DNA from: Phaeosaccion multiseriatum
Taxonomy: Eukaryota > Ochrophyta, other classes
DNA: 64,000 bases
NCBI GenBank assembly: GCA_965112735.1
Contig: OZ218953.1
Span: 4,216,001-4,280,000 of the forward strand
Direction: 5' to 3'
Shown: piece after piece, positions 56,332 to 64,000 of the stretch
Layout of the letters: each line of letters opens with the position of its first letter
Position numbering within the stretch: position 1 is the first letter of the stretch
Notes under the pieces: model-generated
Told to the model about the DNA's origin: nothing
What the model saw: the letters and a program-made list of their open reading frames with translations, nothing else
The model's database searches: none
Translations under genes and position numbers: made by a program

Positions 56332-57905
56332 TCAACAGCAGCAGCACCTGCAGCAGCAGCAGCAGCAGCAGCAGCACCAACTGCAGCAAAGGACAGCGGC
56401 CGCAGCGGCGGCAACTGTCAGCGGAGGGGGGGCGGGAGGTACGCCGCGAGGGTCGCTGGCCACATCCTGGTCATCGACCTCTCCTCATCCGCAGCACCAT
56501 CGCCCCCCAGCCTCACTCTCAGCAACACCGACTCCAGCCACTAGCGGCAATGGCAGTGTGACCGCAGCAGGAGGAGTAACAGGGGGAGGTTTGGTGGGGC
56601 CATTCTGGAACGGCAATCGAATCCAGTCCCTGGACCAGCTCAGGGGCTACTCTGAGAAATCCGTTTCCCCCGGACAAGACCAAACCGTGGTGACAGAGTT
56701 CTGGACCGCCTTCTTCCCTCCGTCTCCTCCTTCTCCTTCGCTGGCGACGGCGAATGTGCCTGCTGCTGCAGCGGCGGCAGCTGCAGTGGCGGCCACCACT
56801 GCCCTCGTCAAACCGTCGCCGAGCTCCTTCGTCGACCTCACAGCCAAGGAGCTGCTGGAGTACTACAAGGCCTACAAGACGCAGTACGGCATGCCCGTGC
56901 GGCTCATCGGCGCGCCCACTCTACTCCCGGTTGCGCGTAGCCTGGAGAGCCTGACCATGATGCTGGGAGGGGAAAAGAAGAACAAGGCAAGAGTCGGGGA
57001 GGACGAAGACGACGAGGAGGAGGGTGGTGAGGACGGCAAGGCTGGGGCAGTAGGCAAGGCGACGGGCTCAAAGAGCGCAGATGGGGGCAAGTTGAATATG
57101 GGCGGTGCCAAGGGTATCGGGGGGGCTGCCGCCGCAGCAGCTGCAAGCGCCTCGGAAGGCGTTGCGCACACCTTGGCACAGGGCCAGGCCGCACAGCTCA
57201 AGGGCATCAAGGGTGGCAAGGCCAAGGAAGGGGAGGAGGGCGGGGAGGTGGACAAGAGCAAGCCCCCGACGGCAGCGGACGCCAAGCTCGAGGAAGAGCG
57301 CCTGCGCAGGGTGGGGGAGCACCTCGCCTTGCTCAGCGGGTGAGTGAGTCATGAGTGGGTGCTTGCGTGTGTGGGTGGGTGGGTGGGTGGGTGGGTTTGT
57401 CGGTGAGTAAGTCAATAAGCGACGGGGCGGGGAGGAACAAGGAGGAAGGGCATGTACAATGTATAGCAAAGAGGGAGGACCGCCCTTGTTGGTGCCCAGT
57501 TCCAGAGGGACCTCTTGTTTTGCGTGTGCTCACCCCCCCTCCAACTCTGGCACCTTCACTTGCCTATCATTCTATCGATGTATCTATCCGTACGATCATC
57601 AGGCCCAGAGCCCCCCAGATGAGGGAATGTCTCAAGAGCCACTCGGCCCGACCGTCGCTGGGCCAGGGGATCGATCTTGTCAATGCTATCCACCGACTCA
57701 TGACGACTTACAAGGAGAAGAAGGGTATCTCTGTCACCAAACGGACCCTCGCTGAAGACTTTGGCATCAAGCACTGTGCCTTGGGCGTGTGGACCACACG
57801 ACTCGCCTGTATCGAGCGCTTCTTCACCAAGCAGAACGCCGCTGGCGCCATTGCTGCGAGTGCTGCTGCTGCGGCGGCGGCAGGGACCGGCGCTACTGAA
57901 GCCGG

Positions 57906-57944
<39 letters not shown>

Positions 57945-58290
57945 CACTCCGGGTGGTGGTGCCGGTACGGCAAATACCACGGCAGCTGCGGCGGCCGCTG
58001 CCATAGCTGCGGTAGGGGCAGCAGCTGGTGCCACTGGGGGGGTGGGGGGAACTGCCACCTCCAACCCTAATGGTCTCAGCAGCGGCGGTAGCGGCCCATA
58101 CACGCCACTCTTCGTCGATCTGGAGCACTCCCCAACGTATCTCGCCATACCTGCGCAAGTGGAGCAAGGACGCACGGAGGTCAAGACCACCGCTGGCAAC
58201 ATGTTGAGCCTGGCCCCAGCCTTCAGTCACAAGGCGAGGACATCGAGCAAAGCCTTCAAGGCGCTCCAGATGACGCAGCAGAAGAAGTAG
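55808..58290 (+). CDS. Gln- and Ala-rich protein of unknown function with two ordered segments
   Basis: Exons: 55808-57339 and 57603-58290 (739 aa); the donor AGCGG|GTGAGT removes an in-frame stop. The N-terminus is charged (MREELKKRQQADDYAKVIPK). Residues about 135-195 are nearly pure glutamine from CAA/CAG codons. Two segments look folded: one near residues 325-400 (LTAKELLEYYKAYKTQYG, MPVRLIGAPTLLPVARS) and one near 520-580 (MRECLKSHSARPSLGQGIDL, VTKRTLAEDFGIKHCALGVW, ACIERFFTKQ). Polyalanine tracts separate them. A Lys-rich basic patch (HRKRKQQQQHEEANKIKKKP) could be a nuclear signal. The composition resembles transcription co-regulators, but I do not recognise either segment. Confidence 0.75.
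56222..56395 (+). repeat. (CAA)n/(CAG)n polyglutamine tract
   Basis: Mostly CAA codons, then CAG, with His/Leu/Pro interruptions, in frame in the 55808 gene. Confidence 0.9.
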
Positions 58291-59078
58291 TGAGGAGGGG
58301 GGGGGGGGGAGGGGAGAGGAGAGGCTTCAACTGATCGGAACACGAGGAGGAGACTCGGGTTGTTGATGCCTGTCAGTTTGTTCCGGCCTTTCTTCTTCTG
58401 CGCATGGGTGTATGTAGGGAGGAGGAGAAGGAGAAGACAGTGCTACTGTACGACCTGTCGAAGCGGTTTGAAGCAAGTGGTTGTGTGTATGAGAGGGAGG
58501 GGGGTGGGTCCCCTCTCGATGACTGCTGGAGATTGCTGTGAGAGAGAGCAAGCATCAAACTTAAACTTGGTAGGTAACACGGCACAGCACGCACGGGAGC
58601 TGATAATTATTAATTTTTTATTAAAAAGTAAGTAATGTACTTTGACCCCGCCTCTTGGGGCCCTCTTGGGGGGCGCCACTCATCCACCCCCTCTCTCCCT
58701 TATTCCCTGGCCCGCTTCTGTGCCCTCCAACGCGAGGAACCGAGATGTCGAGGTGCTGAACTCGGGCTTAGCTCAGCTATTCCACTGTTCCAAGACTTAG
58801 AACAAAAGACCGTCCACCAGAATCAAGTTGCCCAGCACGTACACGCACACACGCACACACGCACGCACGCAAGCACGCACACACGCGTTTGGCCGCTACT
58901 GAGCCTCCTTCCTGTTACAGTACAGCATCCTGTGCCGAACGTTACACTTCAATTGCCTGCTGCCGTGTTCCCTTTGTGACGCTTCACACTTGTTGAGAGC
59001 GAGCGGGGCAGAGCAGGCACGCGCTCCGAGGACAGTTTACATGTCATCTTCCCCACACTACTCTTTTGTTGCTTGCTG
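58291..59078. other. Convergent intergenic region
   Basis: 3' UTR-like DNA of two genes facing each other. A/T-rich at 58600-58635, with a CACG/CACA microsatellite at 58838-58882. No exon or convincing RNA gene seen. Confidence 0.55.
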
Positions 59079-60688
59079 TCAGGCGTCGACTTTCTCCTCT
59101 TTCTCCTCTTCCTCTTTCTCCTCTTTCTCCTCTTCCTCTTCCTCCTCTTCGTGGTCGCTTCGGTCGCTTCGCGTGCGCCTCTCCTCTCTCCCCGCCGCCG
59201 CTGGCCCTCCCCCTCCCCCCACCCCAAGATGCAGAGCTATATCCCTCTGCAGATGCAACATCTCATTCACCCTATGATCCACATGAAGTGTGGTCTGTTT
59301 GAGGCTGCGCACCTGACACAGCATCTCGAGATCGAGGCCCGTGTTGAGACGGAAGAGGGCGTCGTCGAAGGAGGCTTTGCAGTCCCGCAGCTTGGCTTGG
59401 AAGGCGCGGCTCAAAATGAACTGACGCAGCTGTTGATAGGATGACAAGGGGATGGCATATACGACGGGCAGCAGAGCGGAGCGTAAGGAAGAGAGGCAAG
59501 CACAGCTCAAGCGAACACCCTGTCGAGCAGGGGAGGCCCGTGTGACGCGAGTTATGAGAGTGGCTGGGACACTGAGCGAAGCAAGCGGGGGCGCTCTCTC
59601 CACCATGCAATCTCGACCATACCGACAGGTCTCTTGATGTTAACCCCCCCACCAGTCCACCAGTCCACCACTCCACCAGTCCACCAGTCCACCCACCTTT
59701 CCCTTGCCGGCGTACGTTTCCGCCTCTTCGTACAGCTCACAGAGATGGGCCTCGACCTTCGCGATCATCTCTACCGCCTGCGTCTGCGCAAGCCCCTCGG
59801 TCTCGGCATCGGCCTGTTCATAGTAATGATGTCCGTCGTCGTCTTCAAGGCGAATCAAAGCAGAATAGGAACAATCTCCACTGCTGGTAGAGCTATCAAC
59901 ATCCTCCTCGTCGCCCCCCTCCTCCTCGTTGTCGTCGAGTTTCCCCCGCCGCCGTTCACCTCGGGCGCCTTCCTCTTCGCACCGCAGAAGAAGCCCCCTT
60001 CTCCTGCCCCCTTCCCCTGTCTTCCCCTCTTGCCGCTCGGCCGCAAAGTAGTCCCGCAGCCCTTCCAACACGATGACCATGTCCCCTATCCACTCGCAGA
60101 TTTCCTCTCCGTGAGCCAAGTTGGAAGCCTGTGCCTGGAGCATGGTCGACACAGCATGGGCCGTGATGATGGCCGCCGTTAGGGCCGGAACCAGCGGGCT
60201 CGCCACCGCAGTTCCAACTGCAGCGGTGGCGAGAAGAGCACCGATGCCTGCCTCTGCCACATGACCTGACATCCCGCCTCCTGCCTCTCCTGCTTCGTCC
60301 TTCTTGCTCTCCTCTCCAACGGAGCGCCGCGAGGAGGAGGAGCCCCCGAGCCCCCGCCCCCCATCTGCTGCTGCTCGGGGCCCTATTTGGCTTCCGTGAA
60401 GAGAGGCAAGTTTGGAGCGCGAGGGCGGGCAGTCGGAGATCATCGTACGGCTGCTATCGCCGCAAGTGGAGAGGGCCGAACTGTCGATTCTGGTGCTGGT
60501 GCTGCTCCTGCTCCTGCTCATGAGCCGGGTACTCGAGGAGGACCTCATCTGGTAGAGAGGCAACAGTTGGCCATCGCCCGCGCTCGTCTTGGTCACAGGC
60601 TCCATCCTGGGCGTCGGAGAATTACTCGAAGAATCCTCGTCACTACCGTCCCCTATTGTAGCCCCAACCCGACCACCCCGACCACCAC

Positions 60689-60724
<36 letters not shown>

Positions 60725-61091
60725 CAGCACGAGACTCGGCCGCCACGACTGACGCCGAAAGGATTCGCTTCGACTTGGTGTACAGTGAAGTCAGCCACCT
60801 TTTATACATGACCCCGAGGATCAAGGTCACTGCCACGATGCAGATTGAGATCATCAAGAGAGAAAAGTACAGCTCGCCCTTGTCATGCCGGTTCACCATC
60901 TCGTCCTGCCTGACCTCTGGGGTCGGGCTTTCGGTCGGAGCGAGGGTGGGCTCTGGTGTTTGGAGAGTGGGCGGAGGGGTCTGAGGAAAGAACCAAGGCG
61001 GGAAGTACCACCCTGCCCACGGTTGAAGTGGGGATGGAACAGTGCTGTTCCCCACCCCCCTTACAAATGGATCAGTGGTCCTGTTCGCCAT
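59079..61091 (-). CDS. Single-pass membrane protein with possible MLKL/HeLo-type helical domain
   Basis: Exons in order: 59697-61091, 59079-59429 (581 aa). I chose ATG 61091 (MANRTTDPFVRG). The N-terminal 70 residues are Pro/Thr-rich with sequons NRT and NST, suggesting an exposed extracellular or lumenal segment. One strong transmembrane helix follows near residues 75-97 (YFSLLMISICIVAVTLILGV), then a basic stop-transfer (MYKRWLTSLYTKSKR). After Ser/Arg-rich disorder comes a hydrophobic stretch (GIGALLATAAVGTAVASPLV) and a helical region: ICEWIGDMVIVLEGLRDYF, VEMIAKVEAHLCELYEEA, then over the intron LRQFILSRAFQAKLRDCK and SFDDALFRLNTGLDLEM. The periodicity is like the MLKL N-terminal/HeLo four-helix region, but this is a resemblance, not an identification. 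The tail is acidic. Confidence 0.75.
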
Positions 61092-61235
61092 CCCCCTTTT
61101 GCTCGTGTACCCAAGGAAGTCCCTCAAGGGCTTAAGGTTTCACGTGGTGGAAAGAGGGCTCGAAAAGGGACGATTCGAAAAAAGGGCTCTATTATTTCAC
61201 AGATGGCACCAAAAAAAGGGAGTTTTTCTTTTTTT

Positions 61236-64000
61236 TTACCACTCCGCCGTCTCCTCCTCCGAGAACGAAACCACATGGTTGAACCAGCGCAGCACATTCG
61301 GGTGTGCGCCAAGGGCCTCTCCCTTGACCTTTGCGTCGTCCCCTCCATAACCCGCCCTGAGACTCTCCAGCGCCTTCTTGTCAGCCGGGGAGGGCACGAA
61401 GCCTCCGACATACGAATGCCCGAGTAGATGGTCATTGAGGGCGGTCACGTTGACGGAGCCGTCCTCGTTCAGAACAGGGTCCTTCCTAGGAGCCGCAGGA
61501 GCAGCCTTTGTCTTTGCGGCCGCCGCTGCTGCCGGCTTGCTGCCACCCTTGCTCTTCTGCACAACACAGACGAAACCGAAACAGCGCCACAAGGGGAAGA
61601 CAGGACGGACATATTATGGTCGATCGAGTGAAAAAGAGTGAGTACTGAGTAGACAACGATGAGAGCGATGATGAGCTTAGCAGTAGCCGCACACCATTCA
61701 TTGACTTAACACTAACCTCCTTCTTGTCCTTGGGATCCTTGGGAGCCTTGTCAGCCTTGTTCTTCTTGCTGCTGGTCCTCGCTGGGGGTGGGGCAAAGTC
61801 ATCTCCCGTTACCTCCTTGTAGCTTGCCTTGAGGGCGAGGAGCTCCTGCACGCAAGGCATGACTGTTGCCTTGTCTGCCTTGGCCTCCTTCAGCTGACGA
61901 ATCTCGGCACCCTTGGCGTTGATCTGAATGGGGAGGAGAGAGAGGGAGAGGGAAGATAGAGATAGGAAGGGGGGGGGGGGGATGAGAAGGAAGAAAGGGA
62001 AGAAAGAGAGAGAGCGAGACGGGAGAGAGACAGAGGGGCGTGGCAGGAGACTTGAGAGAGAGGGGGGGGGATGTGGCGCATGGGCTTCTGGTGTGCTCAA
62101 GTGGACTCTCCTCCACGTGAGCTCTGCCAGAGTGTACACACCAAAGCATGCATGTTCGAGGCCAACATATAGATGGGAAACAAGGGTGCGGGCGACCAGA
62201 AGCAGCGAGCACTGCAGGGACCCAAGGGGCTTTCTCCCACCTTCTCGACAAGGGCGGCAGCTTCTGGGGACAAGTCCGCTGCTGCTGCTGCTGCTGCTGC
62301 CGGTGGGGGAGGGGGGGTTGCTCCTACTGCTGCTGCTGCTCCTGCTGCTGCTACTGCTGCTACCGGTGCTGCTGCTGCTCCTCCCCCGCTCGCCGCTGCC
62401 TCCCCCTTTCCTCCAGCGGGTTTGGAGGGCTTGACCTCCTTGCCGCCTACCGAGTACCCTCCCTTACTCGCCCCCTTCGCCTCCCTCATATCCTCGGGGA
62501 GTTCTTTGACGTAGTCGATGAAGGTTATACCTGCAAGTGAGAAAGGGTGGGAAGGAAGGAAGGAAGGAAGGAAGGAAGGAAGGGAAGGGAAGGGAAGGGA
62601 AGAACAAATAACGGCGACAGGTGGGAATATAAGCACCTTCCATGGTAGGTGGTATGCAAGTCAAGTCACGTGGTTGGTTATTCGGCACCAGCACTCGTCG
62701 CCAAGGAATGGGTGGTCCTTCCTTCTTCCGCTCATGGATAGGCCTGTTTTTTCTGGTCTCCGTCCCTCCTTCCCCCCTTCACTCCCTCCGCCTCCCTCCT
62801 GTATCACCAACCCACTCACCTCCCATGTAGGGTACCAGCACCTCTGGCACTTTGACCCCCCCGTCGGCTTGGTAGTTCTCCAGGATGCAGCTTAGCGTCC
62901 GAGTGGTGGCGCACAGGGTGGAGTTGAGCAAGTGCACATACTTCTTCTCCGTCTGCAGAGGGCGACAGAGGATGAGGAGGAGGAGGAGGAGGAGGAGGAG
63001 GAGGAGGAGGAATGAAGGTGTGGGGTGGGGAGGAGGAGGAGAAAGAGGCGGATGATGATGAGGAGGAGGGAGGGGGAGGCGGAGCCGTAGCCAAGCAGAG
63101 CATGGAATGAACAACTCACGACAGGCGATTGACACCATTGACGGACCTGATTGAGCTTCTTTTGCCCGGAACGAATCTCCATGCCCCTGCTTTGATAGTC
63201 CGTGCAGTTGGAGCAGGACACGAGCTCTCGGTACTCCTCGTAGCCCGGGAACCACGCCTCCAAGTCGTACTTCTTGATGGCTGCGTTGTTGAGCTCTGCG
63301 GACACGAGGTTAATCACGCGGTAAGACAGCCCCAGGGATTGGTAGAACGCCTCGGAGGTGGCCAGCATCTGTGATTGATTGATAGAGAGAGGGAGAGAGA
63401 AATAGAGAGAAAGAGAGAGGGAGGTTGGTTGGTTGATTGGTTGATTGGTTGCCCTCCTTGACCCGGTCCCTCCCCTCCCCTCTCGGGCCTCCTCGCCTCC
63501 TCCCCTTCTCACCTCCTTGTGCAGGACATCGGACTTCTCCAAATCCCCCTCACACACCACAAACTGTTCCACTTTTTCAAACTGATGCACGCGGAAGATG
63601 CCCCACACGTCCTTGCCGTGGGCCCCTGCCTCCTTGCGAAAGCACGTGGAAACGCCCGCGTATCGGTACGGAAGCTCCTTTTCGTCCAGCCACTCGCCCT
63701 TGTGAAAGCCGCAAAGGGGCTGCTCGGAGGTGGCAATCAAGTACTTGGGTTCCGTGAGGCCCTTGCCGGTCACCTGATTATGTTTGTCAGTTGATTGATT
63801 GATTCATCGGTTGATTGATTGGGTGATTAGGTGCAAGTGAGTCGTGGGAGGGGAAGAAGGTACGGGTTGTCCAAATACAAACATTACCTTCATCAGAACC
63901 CGAAAAGAATCAAGAGCCCTCCCCGCCCCCTCCCCCCCTCACCTTGTACAGCTCCTCGTCAAATTCCTCAAGCTGCGCCACTCCAGCCATCACGTCCTGA
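61236..64000 (-). CDS. Seryl-tRNA synthetase with C-terminal WHEP and eEF1B-like domains, 5'-truncated by window edge
   Basis: Exons in order: 63943-64000 (partial), 63513-63773, 63147-63368, 62820-62952, 62241-62530, 61717-61923, 61236-61556 (496 visible aa). SerRS charges tRNA-Ser. Class II signatures: [10 protein letters not shown], motif 2 [28 protein letters not shown] (split here as [10 protein letters not shown] and [12 protein letters not shown]), [12 protein letters not shown], and the motif 3 region [21 protein letters not shown] with [11 protein letters not shown]. After an Ala/Pro/Gly linker there is a WHEP-type helix pair ([36 protein letters not shown]) spanning the 62241/61923 junction. 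Then comes a Lys-rich linker and a segment like the eEF1B-beta N-terminal domain ([34 protein letters not shown]). The N-terminal tRNA-binding arm lies outside the window. Confidence 0.94.

Noticed and set aside
58764-58835. tRNA-like start GGGCTTAGCTCAG
   Set aside because: The A-box-like beginning is not followed by a plausible D-loop, anticodon stem or T-loop (GTTC-x-A) at the right spacing.

Overview
The window is eukaryotic nuclear DNA: GC-rich, with genes split by many short GT-AG introns and very rich in simple-sequence tracts. One gene (5873-7674) encodes a protein with a secretory signal ending in an A-F-V-V-A-P block. That is the plastid-entry signature of secondary red-lineage plastids, and it points to a photosynthetic stramenopile (ochrophyte) alga. 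I cannot name the genus from sequence alone. I built gene models by hand by joining exons at GT-AG sites so that phase is kept. Every complete model closes to a whole number of codons, and the two partial ones are in phase at their visible ends. UTRs were not determined.

Layout. (+) 1-5376, 3' part of an ABCB-type ABC transporter. (+) 5873-7674, predicted thylakoid-lumen protein. (-) 8065-15925, very large secreted protein with about 17 cysteine-pair repeats and a C-terminal J domain. (+) 16304-18778, disordered/coiled-coil protein. (-) 19045-21113, conserved DPYGWFQWY protein of unknown function. 21114-23086, repeat-built block with a transposon remnant. (-) 23087-25553, metallo-beta-lactamase-fold hydrolase. 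(-) 25998-27907, secreted cysteine-rich protein. (-) 28511-34073, aromatic-L-amino-acid-decarboxylase-like enzyme with signal peptide and long extensions. (+) 34200-37531, protein with three diverged copies of an unrecognised module. (-) 37807-41463, TPR-like protein. (+) 41639-47445, MCM10 replication factor. (-) 47672-50606, PPPDE (DeSI-type) peptidase with a helical C-terminal domain. (+) 50950-52430, profilin. (-) 54072-55371, Nudix hydrolase. (+) 55808-58290, Gln/Ala-rich unknown. (-) 59079-61091, single-pass membrane protein with a possible MLKL/HeLo-like helical domain. (-) 61236 to the right edge, seryl-tRNA synthetase with appended WHEP and eEF1B-like domains.

Genes mostly alternate in strand, forming head-to-head pairs with short shared 5' intervals (126 bp at 34 kb, 175 bp at 41.5 kb) and tail-to-tail pairs between them. 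There is no operon-like functional grouping. The genes are a mix of housekeeping functions (MCM10, SerRS, profilin), plastid and secretory proteins, and lineage-specific proteins.

The most unusual contents are the cysteine-pair-repeat/J-domain protein, the triplicated-module protein, the SerRS domain fusion, a 13-mer repeated exactly five times in 64 kb, and mobile-element debris (a 117-bp inverted-repeat element lying just upstream of the hydrolase gene and a 26-bp perfect inverted repeat around 21.4-22.3 kb).
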